Assembly: GCF_036324505.1 (NCBI RefSeq)
Contig: NC_086368.1
Span: 620,001 to 684,000, forward strand
Origin: Eleginops maclovinus
Taxonomy: Eukaryota; Chordata; Actinopteri; Perciformes; Eleginopidae
DNA: 64,000 nucleotides
Direction of reading: 5' to 3'
Part shown: positions 1 to 10,677 of the stretch, piece after piece
Layout of the letters: each line of letters begins with the position of its first letter
Numbering within the stretch: position 1 is the stretch's first letter
Translations under genes and position numbers: made by a program
Notes under the pieces: generated by a model
The model's input: only the letters and a program-made list of their open reading frames with translations
What the model was told of the DNA's origin: nothing
Databases searched by the model: none

Positions 1-302
1 CCATCCAGATGTGGCTCCATTACCTAAACATGGTACAAAAAACAAAATGAGTACTGAGTTTGATTAATTGAAACCTGTACACAGGGAGATAAGTTAAGAT
101 TTAGGTCTCCTTCCCAGAAGTGCCCTGTAGTACAAAATACAATGAAAATAAAATAACACAATAACAATAATAACATACATAGGTGAAAGGTGACAAGTAA
201 ACAGGACAGACAAGAAAAAAAGAAAATACAATTACTCAAAATATTTCAAGGTAGCTTTTCAACACTGAACTACTCCACTAACTCAGTTATAAATGTAATT
301 AC
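1..302. other. No supported gene; flank of hAT-derived relic
   Basis: I see no convincing coding exon here. On the minus strand the exon ending at 303 is followed by a GT donor, so this stretch may be intron of the decayed hAT-type gene to its right. A short minus-strand open stretch around 24-239 has no recognisable domain. Confidence 0.3.
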
Positions 303-830
303 CTGTGTCCTGAACCTGATTTCAAAGGCCCCTAATCCTGCAGGGTCATCCAGGTTATTGTGGAGCTGGGCCAAGAAAGATCCAAGCGGCTGTGTATCAC
401 CAGCATCCCTGATGCCTCTCAGACATGCCATTGTCACTGGGACCTAAAAGGCAGTCACAAAAATTGTTTTTCTTGAATGCAAAATGTCATGCTTTAATGG
501 TCTAACTGGTTCTACTCTCTTATTAAGGGAGAAACATGTTAAAGTAATAGATTAATGGACCTGCTCTTTTATTGCCAAAAAGTTGACATTTTCCTTCTGG
601 AAAACTTTGGACAGGCGAGCAAGATGTGGCAACACATCAGCCTGGAGATAGACTGCAGCAACAAAGCGGTAGGTGGAGCAGAATCCATAGAGAACCTTGG
701 CTACTGGACACTTCTTGATTTCTGTCTCCTCCGCCAAGGCACCCAGTACTGCGCTGAGATTTCTTTGCAGAGTGCTGACTGTCAGGTGCTGAGACAGCCA
801 GCGTGTCCTTCACTTGCTAAAAAATATTTC
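303..830 (-). pseudogene. ZNF862/KIAA1586-like hAT transposase relic, two exons
   Basis: Part of the middle of a hAT-type transposase-derived protein like the fish proteins annotated ZNF862-like or E3 SUMO ligase KIAA1586-like. The upstream exon ends at 561 and carries the segment TRWLSQHLTVSTLQRNLSAV, then AEETEIKKCPVAK and YLQADVLPHLARLSKVFQKE. A 117-bp intron with GT donor (560-559) and AG acceptor follows. The next exon, 443 down to 303, is exactly 47 codons, starts VPVTMACLRGIRDA, ends at a GT donor and stays in phase. The 5' part has lost frame and the catalytic N-terminal half and C-terminal dimerisation region are not in the window on this side. Exon phases support a formerly spliced gene; the family assignment is from memory of related proteins. 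Confidence 0.6.
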
Positions 831-1037
831 AGTCTTCTAAGTCATTTTTGATGCTACATACAAAGATGGCACATTCAAACATTCAAATATGACTTGGGCA
901 ATTATGCTATTAGGCTAACGAAATCTATTATGAGTTATCTTAAACTAATAAGTCTACCTTTACTCCGGTAAGTCACTGCCCTATTTTCTTAGACGACACT
1001 GTCACTCTTCTGACTCTGACCTGGTGCCTGGGTGCTT

Positions 1038-1129
<92 letters not shown>

Positions 1130-1140
1130 CCCCCCCCCCT
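1038..1140. repeat. (CA)n microsatellite followed by C-run
   Basis: About 43 uninterrupted CA units followed by AAACACCCCCCCCCC. The long cysteine/valine or threonine/histidine open frames across it are artefacts of the dinucleotide repeat. Confidence 0.95.
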
Positions 1141-1814
1141 TGCAAGTACCCGGCCCCAGTGCAGGACTCTGCTGTGAAGGTGGAGACATGCGGCAGTGGT
1201 GTATTTGCGTCAATAAAAATAAAAAAAGAACATATTGAAGGAGCGGCGGCTAGGATTTAGAGGAAGCACTGCAGTAAGGGCTAAAGGGAGTGTTGAGACA
1301 GGGCACGCTACACAAGCTGAACCGCATCAACGTTGGATGTAAACAGCAACAACAATGGTGTAGTGAAACTCTCGGGGGGTTACAGCCAATCACACATCAA
1401 CCAACGAAACAAGAGACCTTGGGATTATATTTCCAAATATTCAACAACTGGCCTAAAGGTGTAGACACTAACTCCAAACACCAGTGAGGTGCCAACATCA
1501 GTACCAGCAGGAGTAGTGCTATTTTTATAAGTAGCAGAGCGCACCCATGACTCGCGTACGCATGCATGCGCACGATTGTGGCATTTCCATCCAAACAGAA
1601 CGCATATGGACATAGGTTATTATAGTAAAAGAGAGTGTAAGAAATGTTCTTTTATTCGAAGCCCAGGAGTCGATTTAAAAGAAAACAAAGTGAAGCTCCT
1701 TTTAAAGGAGTATTTATTAAAAGGATGCAGCAGTACGTTTTACAAAAGTTTCACAGCTGTGGCTCAATAGCCCGGTACACGCATCCACAGGCCGCTGACT
1801 GAGTGGTGCTCATC
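1141..1814. other. No gene recognised
   Basis: Short open frames only, without start context, domain or splice logic. The segment separates the CA repeat from repeat R and may contain old repeat sequence I cannot classify. Confidence 0.4.
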
Positions 1815-1968
1815 AGTAGTTACTGTCTGGCAGTCCGGAACAAAAGAGAGATCGATTTCACAATACCAACATGTTTTATAGAACCATCCCTTTCCGGCCA
1901 TACAATAAACAACTTCAAAATAAGACGAGCTCCGTTCTCATCCTCTCATTGGTTGGTAGTGGGGGCTG
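1815..1968 (+). repeat. Repeat R, copy 1 (partial)
   Basis: The stretch from TAGTTACTGTCTGGCAG to the ATTGGTTGGTAG motif reappears inverted and well conserved at about 11312-11483. Both copies share GGTTCTATAAAACATG-type sequence (in opposite orientation) and a CCGGCCATA segment. It is a dispersed repeat of unknown class, possibly an LTR or transposon terminus; no flanking duplication was found. Confidence 0.6.
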
Positions 1969-1976
1969 GATTGAGG

Positions 1977-2062
1977 GAGGGACGGAGGATAGAGAGAGAG
2001 CGAGAGAGGGAGGGAGGGAGGGAGGGAGAGAGTGAGAGGAGGGAGGGAGGGAGGGAGAGAGT
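1977..2062. repeat. (GGGA)n/(GA)n purine-rich simple repeat
   Basis: Runs of GGGAGGGA and GAGAGAGC repeats on the plus strand. They lie within the remaining distal piece of the L2-like LINE just left of element K. Confidence 0.9.
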
Positions 2063-2359
2063 TCAGCATCCTGACCCCTGTGCTCAGTGTTAGCAGTGTT
2101 TAAATTGGCTTTTGTAAAGTGGGGGAGCCCTTCACTCGCAGTGGTCAATGTCGCGAAACATTTCTACTATATGAATACACTGCTACTAACACACCGTTAA
2201 TTCACATTGTGTTCTTTATTAGTTATTTATCTCATATGCACATATCACAACAATAACATAACCCATTTGTCCTTTGACAAGTCATTTTGTCAGGCAGCAG
2301 TTTTAATGAGCAGTTTAGTTGCAATACATACTGTGGCCACCATCCTACACAGTGCACCT

Positions 2360-5029
2360 TCAATTCATGACATTCCAAATGGCACTCATGTCAAGCTTGT
2401 GGTGGCTTTCATGCCTCACTTTACAAGACATATGGTCTGCAGACCGCCGGGTCATAACCCACTTTTTAACGTATTTAGTGGGGTTCCACAACTCCAGTGG
2501 TGGGCCCACTAAGTTAATGAACATTAAATATGACAAATTCTCAACTTTTAGTTGATTGCGAATGGGTGAAATTATGTTGTTCATTAGGGAGAACCCTCTT
2601 TCACACTCTGCAGTACTGACGGCCAGTGTGTCTCCTGCATGTTTCAACTGTATCAGTCCTCCTTTCAGTGGCAAGCCACTGTCCTTAAGGTCTCTGAAAT
2701 CTTGCTTGACATTTGAGAAGTGGATTTTAAGACGGGTACAAAGCAGCCTTAATTCGGCCTCTCCAAATAAGACTGGCACTGGAGTTGGCCAGGTTTCGGG
2801 ATTAAGAATATTCAGCAGCTCATAAAGTTCTAGTTCACCCTCTGTGACCATCCTGGACAGCATGCTATTGCTCAAAGTGTGAAAGAATTTCTGAGGTGGA
2901 ATCATTGTTTGCCTCCCACCTGTTCTCACTGGCACCCCTTTGAAAACACCTTCTTCAACACCCTGACAAGCAAGTTTATAGTATGCCCCTTTTTCCTCCC
3001 CCATTGCTGAAAAAATCTCAGCCTGTCTTTTTATTTTTTTCATCGCTTCAGAGAGACGGATGTCTCTGCTTTGTAATGCTTCTGATAAATCTTTTAGTTC
3101 CTCCAACGCATCATACATAAGTCCAAGATTTTTAATGAAGTCTGCAGATGACAGTTTATCTCCCAGGCCTTCATACATACACCTCTCTAAAGAGGTTCTA
3201 GCCGAATCTTGACTAGCACTTGTGAAGTGCTTGTGCAGGGCACTATACATGTTCCACACAGCCTCAACAGTTCTGTAGGAGGAAGCTACCCACCTCACAC
3301 CTAAAACCCGACCTATCCTCCGCAATTGTGTTCCCACTGATGCTGCAGCACTGTTAAGTTCTCTGATGTTTTTGGGTGATTGGCTGTAAAGACTGTACAA
3401 TTTGTCGAGGAAGCTTGTAAAGTGGTTAGTCTCAACACAGCACTTTACTGCATCACCAACTGAGAGTTCCAACCTATGATTGAGACAGTGCCATCCCACA
3501 ATGTCAGGGTATTTTGCTTTGAGTTTTGCATATACGCCTGCCTTTTTACCCAGCATCACTGATGCCCCATCTGAGCAAAATCCAACAAAACAGTCCTTCA
3601 GAAAGTCATCATCTAGTCCATTGTCCACGAGGCACTGGATCAATGCATCAGTAATGCCATCTGCTGTAGTTTTTTCCAGCTCAATGACATTTAAGAAAAA
3701 TGTAAGTGGGTCTGCATTTGCCACAGATGCTCGTAAGTATATAACAAGACAGGATTTCTTACTCACTGTAGTGCTTTCATCCATCAGGATAGACACCTTG
3801 GGCTTTGTACGCCTGATACTGGACATTAGGGATTTCTTCATCTCTTCAGCAATAAAATGAACAATGTCAGTGCATACCACATTACTGTGGAGGACTCTGC
3901 CCATGTTGAGCCCATTGAGTGTTTGTAAGTCTATGAGGCCCGGGTGATCTGTAAACGGTCGGTTATTTTTGGCAATATAATATGCCGTTCTGAAGACCTT
4001 TTCAGTTGTGCTCAACTTTTCTTGCTGTGCTCTGAGAAAACTGTCTTCTAATGAAGCCTCAGGTGTTTTCTGATAAACTGACTGAGCTAGCTTGTGACTG
4101 TGGGAGGTTTTGTGGTCATGTAGTTTTTTTCTCAATGATTTCATTTGCTTATCTTTTGTGTTTCCATAAGGAGTTACTCTGGCATTTTGCCATTCAGAAG
4201 AAAAGGAATGCCTTATGGGTCCTGACTTAAAAACTCCTGCTGAAGCTGCATCCCTACAAACCTCACATCCTAGGGCTTTATTTGAAACATATATGAAAGG
4301 GAATTTGGTCTTGAAGTGTTCATATTGTTTTAAATTCCAGCATATTGGCAAATTGCTGCTGGAGGGGTCTGTAGCTGGGCCTGCTCTGCTGCTGGAGGGG
4401 TCTGTAGCTGGGCCTGCTCTGCTGCTGGAGGGGTCTGTAGCTGGGCCTGCTCTGGTTCTGGAGAGGTCTGTAACTGGGCCTGGACTGGTGCTGCTGCTGC
4501 TGGAGGGGTCTGTAGCTGGGCCTGCTCTTTTGCTGGAGGGGTCTGTAACTGGGCCTGGACTGGTGCTGCTGGAGGGGTCTGTAGCTTGGCCTGCTCTGGT
4601 GCTGGAGAGGTCTATAGCTGGGCCTGGACTGGTGCTGCTGCTGGAGGGGCGAGCTGTAGCTGGACCTGCTCTGGTTCTGGAGAGGTCTGTAACTGGGCCT
4701 GCTCTGGAGCTGCTGCTGGAGGGGTCTGTAGCTGGACCTGCTCTGGTTCTGGAGAGGTCTGTAACTGGGCCTGCACTGGTGCTGCTGCTGCTGGAAGGGT
4801 CTGTAGCTGGACCTGCTCTGGTTCTGGAGGGGTCTGTAGCTGGACCTGCTCTGGTTCTGGAGGGGTCTGTAGCTGGGCCTGCACTTACTCCTTTGCTGCT
4901 CCTGACAGTGGTACTGTTAAATGCATAAAATATGATGGTTACCAATTCTAAACACTGTATTAAATATGGCTGGGTTTTTTGTTGTTGTTGTTGTTTTTTT
5001 TGTTGCCAAAATGACCTCAACATACCCAC
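2360..5029 (-). CDS. hAT transposase of element K, 889 aa, with N-terminal minisatellite
   Basis: This is a DNA transposase of the hAT superfamily, closest by eye to proteins named ZNF862-like or KIAA1586-like. Residues about 46-225 are a tandem array of an 11-12 residue unit (AGPATDPS plus SRTR or SSSS variants) encoded by a minisatellite. Next comes a Cys-rich TTF/zinc-finger-like region around residue 250 (CEVCRDA). The catalytic core shows the acidic motifs LMDESTT near residue 416 and CSDGASVMLG near 485, followed by HCLNHRLEL. The C-terminal dimerisation region near 804 reads STAECERGFSLMN. No stop or frameshift interrupts it. The start at 5029 is the first in-frame ATG, but the conserved part only begins after the repeats, so the repeat leader could be non-functional or the real start may differ. 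Compare the 784-aa paralogue of element I at 19068-21422, which lacks the repeats. Confidence 0.88.
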   Translation of the reverse strand: MGMLRSFWQQKKQQQQQKTQPYLIQCLELVTIIFYAFNSTTVRSSKGVSAGPATDPSRTRAGPATDPSRTRAGPATDPSSSSSTSAGPVTDLSRTRAGPATDPSSSSSRAGPVTDLSRTRAGPATARPSSSSTSPGPAIDLSSTRAGQATDPSSSTSPGPVTDPSSKRAGPATDPSSSSSTSPGPVTDLSRTRAGPATDPSSSRAGPATDPSSSRAGPATDPSSSNLPICWNLKQYEHFKTKFPFIYVSNKALGCEVCRDAASAGVFKSGPIRHSFSSEWQNARVTPYGNTKDKQMKSLRKKLHDHKTSHSHKLAQSVYQKTPEASLEDSFLRAQQEKLSTTEKVFRTAYYIAKNNRPFTDHPGLIDLQTLNGLNMGRVLHSNVVCTDIVHFIAEEMKKSLMSSIRRTKPKVSILMDESTTVSKKSCLVIYLRASVANADPLTFFLNVIELEKTTADGITDALIQCLVDNGLDDDFLKDCFVGFCSDGASVMLGKKAGVYAKLKAKYPDIVGWHCLNHRLELSVGDAVKCCVETNHFTSFLDKLYSLYSQSPKNIRELNSAAASVGTQLRRIGRVLGVRWVASSYRTVEAVWNMYSALHKHFTSASQDSARTSLERCMYEGLGDKLSSADFIKNLGLMYDALEELKDLSEALQSRDIRLSEAMKKIKRQAEIFSAMGEEKGAYYKLACQGVEEGVFKGVPVRTGGRQTMIPPQKFFHTLSNSMLSRMVTEGELELYELLNILNPETWPTPVPVLFGEAELRLLCTRLKIHFSNVKQDFRDLKDSGLPLKGGLIQLKHAGDTLAVSTAECERGFSLMNNIISPIRNQLKVENLSYLMFINLVGPPLELWNPTKYVKKWVMTRRSADHMSCKVRHESHHKLDMSAIWNVMN
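4350..4890. repeat. Coding minisatellite, about 33-bp unit
   Basis: Tandem units on the plus strand built from GGTCTGTAGCTGGGCCTG, separated by CTCTGGTTCTGGAG or GCTGCTGCTGGAG variants. Spacings are multiples of three, so the transposase frame is preserved and frames on both strands stay open. Unit variants (TCTAACTGG, TCTATAGCTT) show internal diversification. Confidence 0.9.
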
Positions 5030-5861
5030 TGAAAAAGTCCCTCAGTGTCCGCTTCATTGTCAGAGTTACAGCGTCTGAACAGAAAAATCAAGTTAAATAC
5101 CAATGTATGTGGGGGTGGTCCACTACGCACAGGCTCACAAACTTGAATGTAGTTAAAATCAACATGAGCTACAGTACAGAATGAAAAAGAATCGAGCTAC
5201 CTAAAGACATTGTGGCACTGAATCCATCTGATGTTATTACTGTAACAAGCGAAGCAACAATAAGTCTTTCAAAAGCCTACCCTACCAACACTGCCATTTA
5301 CCATGTGTGCTGAAGTAGGTTACCACTCATCCTTTCCATTAGAAATAACTAATTTGTAACGAATAACGAAGTTTAGCGACCTCATAACTTTGGCCAAACT
5401 CATAGGATTGGGAGTCGAGCACGCTATCCAGGCTGGTGGTTGTCTCACTAGCAAGAGAGACGTTTGCTAGTTTCCATACGCAAAGCAACGTTGCAGCAGG
5501 CATTCGCTCAATCAGTTAGCCAACTCTTTCTTTTTTAAAACATTCTGATGTGATATTTAACTAGCAGGCTAGAACCCACAGAATAACTAACTTGGTAAAT
5601 GAACAATCTGACAGAAATACAGCCTGAAATACGAACTTGAGGGTGATTTTTATTTCTCGACTGAGAGACGTCTGTTAATGATACAAAAGGACATTCATTG
5701 CCTGAGAAGCTAAAATACACGAAAGAAGCACAACTTACCCCTGTCTTGCTAAAGAATTGTTCCTATGTTGATAATGTATTTGCAAATTCATAGCACGAAG
5801 ATACAGCACAGACAGCGACCAACTGCAAACTCGTTTCACTCAGAATGACATCTCGCATGTT

Positions 5862-5927
5862 CTTCTTCTTATTTTTGGGTTTTATGGCGGTTGGCAAACT
5901 AACGGGAATGGTGCATTACCGCCAAAA
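5862..5927 (-). mobile_element. 66-bp LINE 3' tail insertion with 12-bp TSD
   Basis: A short segment starting with TTC repeats and containing GGCGGTTGGCAAAC and GGTGCATTACCGCC lies between two perfect copies of ATCTCGCATGTT (5850-5861 and 5928-5939). A GAA-repeat tail (minus strand) plus a variable-length TSD is the signature of target-primed LINE insertion with extreme 5' truncation. The same tail motif ends the long LINE at 47.64 kb. It lies inside the upstream region of hAT element K. Confidence 0.75.
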
Positions 5928-6228
5928 ATCTCGCATGTTGCACTGACTGGCTGGATTGAATAATGCTGTGATGTCATGGCTCTGCACAGTGCTGTAATTC
6001 ACCTAAACTTGCTTTTATTTTCAGCGTTATTATTGACAAACCTTCCTTACAATTTTAATATTTTTTAGAAGACTTGAAAAATTAATTTAATCACATTAAA
6101 AAAAAAAAAAAATTAAAATATGATCACTGGAGCAGGCGGAGCGGAGCTCGGTTTGCCGGTCCGTCCGAAGTGAGGAGGCGGAGCTGCGCTCCGGAGCGCT
6201 CCGCCCCAATTTAAACCCTGAGTGTTAG

Positions 6229-7905
6229 TGTGTTCGATGTGTTGTTGTTGACCCGGACAGCTTGTGGTCTCTCTGTGAGGAAGTCCGGCAACCAGTTGCA
6301 GAGAGAGGGGCTGAGGCCCAGGTCTGTAATTTTACGCACAAGCTGTTGGGGGATGATGGTGTTGAATGCTGAGCTGAAGTCTATGAATAGCATTCTGACG
6401 TAGGAGTTCTTAGTGTCCAGGTGTGTGAGGGCTGGGTGTAGAGCGGAGGTGATTGCATCCTCTGTGGACCGTTTAGCCCGGTAGGCAAACTGAAACGGGT
6501 CTAGGGAGGGAGGAAGAGTGGATTTGATCTGCTTCATGACCAGTCTTTCGAAGCACTTCATGATGGTCGAGGTCAGTGCGACGGGGCGGTAGTCGTTGAA
6601 GCAGGCTGGAGATGACTTCTTCGACACAGGAATGATGGTGGTTTCCTTGAAGCACGTGGGAACAACAGCCTGGCTCAGGGAGGTGTTAAAGATGTCTGTG
6701 AGGACATCTGTGAGCTCCTCTGCGCAGTCCCTCAGCACTCAACCAGGAATGTTGTCAGGTCCCGCAGCCTTGCAGGTATTAATCCTCAGCAGTGTGCTCT
6801 TCAGACTGGCTGGGGACAGACACAGAGCCTGGTCGTCGGCGGGGGTTGGTGGTTTTCTGCGCAGTTGTGTTGTTCTGTGCTTCGAAGCGTGCAAAGAAGC
6901 CGTTGAGGTTGTTGAGCAGGGAGGTGTGACTGTCACAGGTCTGGGGTGGTAGTTTGTAGTCCGTTATGGTCCTAATACCCTGCCACAGGCACCCTGCTGT
7001 CTTTGAAATGTCCTGTGATTTTCCTGGTGTACAGACGTTTAGCTTTCCTGATGCCACGGCACAGGTCAGCCCTGGCTGCTCTCAGCCCAGCTGGGTCTCC
7101 AGCTCTGAAGGCGGTGTCGCAGGCCTTGAACAGCGTGCGGACCTCCCCTGTCAGCCATGGCTTCTGGTTGGCTCGGATGGTGATGGCTCTGGTGGTGGTT
7201 ACATCATCAATGCACTTGGTGATGTAGCCTGTGACTGTCTCTGTGTATTCTTGTATGTTAGTGTGATGGTTGTAAGTTGCTGCCTGCTTGAACATGTCCC
7301 AGTCTGTCTTATCAAAGCAGTCTTGAAGTGCAGCAGTCCTCTGTCCACACCCGTACCTGTTTTGAAACCGGTTTGGCAACCTTTACCCTTGCTCTGTAGG
7401 CCGGTTTCAGCAGGACAGTGAGGTGGTCAGAGAGGCCAATGTGGGGGAGGGGGGACGCCTTGTATGCTCCCTTGATGGTCGTGTAGACTAGGTCTAATGT
7501 GTTGTTTTCCCTGGTTGGAAAATCAACATGCTGGTATATTTTAGGCAGAACAGTTTTTAAGTCAGCGTGGTTGAAGTCTCCGTCTGGGTGTGCTGTCTGT
7601 TGCTCAGTGATGGCTTTGTAAAGTCACCGAGTGCCTCCTCTCTGTCCTTGTTGTTGGGGCTCGGAGGGATATAAACTGCCACCAGTAGAATGGCAGAAAA
7701 CTCCCTCGGCAGGTAAAAAGGACGGCACCTTAGAACCATAAACTCCACCAGCAGGGAACAGTGTTGGTTAACAACAATAGCATCTCGACACCAAGCATCA
7801 CTGATGTAAACACACACACCGCCGCGGGTCTTCCCCCTGCTAACTACGTTTCTGTCTGCTCGGTAGCACGTTAGCTTGTCTAGTTGAATAGCGGAGTCCG
7901 GGCTG
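6229..7905 (-). pseudogene. L2-like LINE relic: endonuclease end, linker and reverse transcriptase
   Basis: A non-LTR retrotransposon of the fish L2/CR1 group, minus strand, truncated and frameshifted. From 5' to 3' it shows the endonuclease segment with AVYIPPSPNNKD (about 7817-7600), a linker (7379-6972), and the start of the reverse transcriptase with [32 protein letters not shown] and [17 protein letters not shown] (6738-6229). Element K interrupts it after [11 protein letters not shown]; a short continuation reading STG lies at about 2050-2085. The catalytic YADD block is missing. Several frame changes make it non-functional. Clade naming is from memory of similar reverse transcriptases. 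Confidence 0.85.
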
Positions 7906-7919
7906 TTGTTGTTGAGTCA

Positions 7920-8023
7920 AGAAGGAGGACAAATACGCCGGACGCCGGACAGGGCATTGAAAAGCCGGACTGTCCGGCCTAAAGCCGGACGTCTGGCCAT
8001 CCTATTTCCACGCGTCCTTCTCC
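7920..8023. repeat. Fragment of a hAT-type terminus
   Basis: The short CCGGAC-rich stretch with GGACAGTCCGG-type inverted motifs, ending at GGCCATCCTA, resembles one end of a non-autonomous hAT family common in fish (from memory). No partner end or TSD was found. Confidence 0.35.
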
Positions 8024-8190
8024 CTCTACTCATATATACAATACAATATTAGCTACATGCTATCTGAGGCTAAAAACAACATCCGGTAATACTACCAGAA
8101 TTGGACAAATATGGTCCGTCCAGAAACAGTGAATTATCTTTTAATTGTCCGTTTCAATATATTGATTATTTCTTACATGAGCAATTGTAA
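8024..8190 (+). repeat. Repeat R, copy 4 (partial)
   Basis: Matches 16980-17143 in the same orientation and 10918-11080 inverted. Shared landmarks are CTACTCATA, GCTACATGCT, GAGGCTAAAAACAAC, ATCCGGTA and TTTCAATATATTGATTATT. Confidence 0.65.
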
Positions 8191-8777
8191 TTGGTATACT
8201 TTCCATTTCAACATATTTTAAGTGGGAAGTGTAAGAAATAAGGATTAATTGATTTAAGCCAATTAATCATATTTGAAAGAATGAATGAAACGAGTTGGCG
8301 CGCATATATCCTAGCCTACAGCCGCTGTCTTCTTCTACGTTTCTATCACAAACTAATAAATTATAGTATTTTAATTTAAAATAAAAGGGATTACAAAGGA
8401 AATGTTTATTGTTCGTGTTTTTTAATGTAGCCTATGGAAAAATCCCACTTAAAAAACAACACTGTGTAATGTTTTTACACCAGACCACCATTACATTTTT
8501 CATCTCGCGCACCTCTTGGTGGCAGCTTTGGGAATCCCTGGCCTACAACAAGTCACAGTATTTTTTATTTTAGTTTTCTTTTTTATTTATACAGTAAAAC
8601 ATTAACTTTTTTTTCCCATAACTATAACATTTTTCAAACTTTTTTTTTGTGTGGACGGTTTTATCTTGTTAACCTTAACTATTTTTTTTTATTTTTTGGG
8701 GGGGGGGGTTCTTAAGTTTGGTTTAGTTTCTAACCTTATGTCTAACCTTATGTTATCTTTGTTTTTCTGACCCCACT
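8191..8777. other. AT-rich, no gene recognised
   Basis: AT-rich sequence with T-runs and a G-run at 8699-8709. I see no coding signal. Confidence 0.5.
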
Positions 8778-8885
<108 letters not shown>

Positions 8886-9698
8886 TGCTGGCTCAGAAAG
8901 AGTAGGTCCTCTTAATTTTGGTCAAGGCTTTCTATGGCAGGTTCTGCAACGGAGGGAGCTGACTTAAATGAGTAAGCAGCTGATGTGTCAAAAAGCTGCA
9001 AAACATCATCAGGCAGCTTTTGCTCATAGCAAGCATCACCAGACAGCTTCAGACCATATCGGACATACAGGATGGAGTTAAGGTTCTGCAAGGACATCCG
9101 ATGTCTTAGCTTGCTTTTTACCACACTCTTCTGGCTGAATAATCTCTCGACTTCAGCATTCGAGTGTGGCAAGGGCACAGAGACACAGCAGCAATGGCAA
9201 GTTCCTGGAACGGGTGGATATCCGCTGCATTCCTGAACTTCAAAACCTCACTCCAGAAACCCACTCTGTCTTTGGTTTCATTCCACTTGCTAAGATGGAT
9301 GGCACGCCATTGCTGAACAATAGTGTCTATCTCTGCTTTAGAGTTTCCTCCATATTGAAAATTGACATGTACTGCAACGCTTCCATGTTGTCCGGCAGTC
9401 TCACTCTCAATTCTTTAGTGAGGGAGATGGTGAATGCTACACACCGCTTTCGGACATTGTTCTTCTCCTCAGGCGCAAGGTGGAGCTCAGGTGCCTTTGA
9501 CTCGAAAAGGTAACCGAGGTACGGATTCGGACTGATGTATCTATCAATTGGCTCTTTGAGGACATCAATATTGGCCAGTGGATTCAGTACCCTGCTACTC
9601 ACAGACTTGATCAGGCTAACCAAACTGTCAAGAAGTTTCAGAGGATCTACCTGCTCTCCCTCAAAAGCCTTGATGGCCAACTGTACCTCGCCTAGCAC

Positions 9699-10677
9699 TA
9701 GGGCTGTCACTTTTTGAAAAAATCACAATCGATTTTTTAGGGTTACATTTTCATTGAATCGATTGTAGAATCGATTATCCACGTCTACGTTTAAATTTTC
9801 AAAATAAAGGCCAACACACTGCCATTAGGACGAACGTAAAGAGGGCGCGAGAGAGGTACAGGTCAGCATTTCTGATTATTTATTGCGAGAAGTTCGTGTT
9901 TATCAAACAGGAGCAATCTTGAAAAACAATAAGCAGTATGGACTGTCATAACATCAATGACGAAAAACATTACTGCAAGCTTCTGGCTGTTTACCATTAT
10001 AAATATGAAACAAATTTCGCATAGGCAGGCGATTGTTAAATAGTTTGAAAATAAAACTTAAAATTCACTTGAGGACTAGCTAACATAAAAATAGGTTGAA
10101 AATATTTCACTTAGCCAACACGCAGGATCGCTACATTCCCCACAACAGACCGTGGACTAGAACATACTGAGTCTGCATGCCCCCTCATAGTTGTAGTGCT
10201 GCTGTGATATGGGAACTCATGATTGCACAGTTTGCATACCACTTTGTCCTTCTCCATAGTTTTGCCTTCTGCCCAAAATCCGAAGTGCTTCCATATCGAA
10301 CTCCTCATGTGATTAGGGGTTATCACTCCTCTCTCATGTCGCGCAGTTTGATCGCCGTTGCCCTCCATTTTTTGGCAAAACACTAAGCAGCAGCAGCCGA
10401 TTGACCCTATCAGCCTGTTTCCGGTTCGTAAAATTGGTGGGAATTTACTTTTTAGCCCTCGCAATGCCTACTGCACTTTCGGAATTCTTTTCTTTTCTGC
10501 TTGTTTGTGAGTTATGTTAATAATAATCATAATGAAATAAAATATTTTTTATTTGTTTAATTTGTTTAAAATTAAGTTATTTGGTAAAAATCGATTCCCT
10601 CTTCTCTTTTTCAAAACTTGTGTTGGTCGGTCCAATCGATTGTACAATCGATTCTTGAACGTAAAGTGACAGCCCTA
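9699..10677 (-). mobile_element. hAT deletion derivative J (BED-finger remnant)
   Basis: A 979-bp element with TIRs TAGGGCTGTCACTTT at the left and its complement at the right (AAAGTGACAGCCCTA), flanked by a perfect 8-bp TSD CCTAGCAC (9691-9698, 10678-10685). Subterminal CAATCGATT motifs are mirrored near both ends. Inside, minus strand 10377-10111 encodes an N-terminal BED-type zinc finger (WKHFGFWAEGK, then CKLCNHEF and a GHADSVC end), while the catalytic part is deleted. The TAGGGCTG start is shared with elements A and B, which suggests a related Ac/ZBED-like lineage. It interrupts another hAT relic. Confidence 0.9.
10111..10377 (-). pseudogene. BED zinc-finger N-terminus of element J transposase
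   Basis: From the methionine at about 10368 (MEGNGDQTARHERG) the frame contains SSIWKHFGFWAEG, CKLCNHEFPYHSSTTTMRGH and then runs out. This is the BED finger (Cys-x2-Cys and distal His/Cys) used for terminal DNA binding in ZBED-type hAT transposases. No catalytic core remains in the element. Confidence 0.65.

Larger units (their letters stand above)
2094..6220 (-). mobile_element. Complete hAT transposon K (ZNF862-like transposase)
   Basis: A 4127-bp element bounded by TIRs CAGTGTTTAAATTGG at the left and the complement of CAGGGTTTAAATTGG at the right, flanked by a perfect 8-bp TSD AGTGTTAG (2086-2093 and 6221-6228). The 8-bp TSD and CAG start are typical of hAT. It carries an uninterrupted 889-aa transposase on the minus strand, so it may be young or still potentially active. 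It is inserted in the reverse transcriptase of an L2-like LINE: removing K plus one TSD copy makes the LINE frame run on from TLTL into STG, as expected for this motif. Its 5' region (5030-6220) contains a short LINE-tail insertion and a GC-rich inverted stretch near 6130-6205. Confidence 0.92.

Noticed and set aside
989..1260. Long open frames of Cys/Val or Thr/His
   Set aside because: They are translations of the CA microsatellite.
4215..4928. Plus-strand open frame of 237 aa over the minisatellite
   Set aside because: The repeat unit is a multiple of three without stops in several frames; the conserved hAT frame is on the minus strand.
9166..9513. 115-aa plus-strand frame
   Set aside because: Antisense of the hAT relic, whose minus-strand motifs are recognisable.
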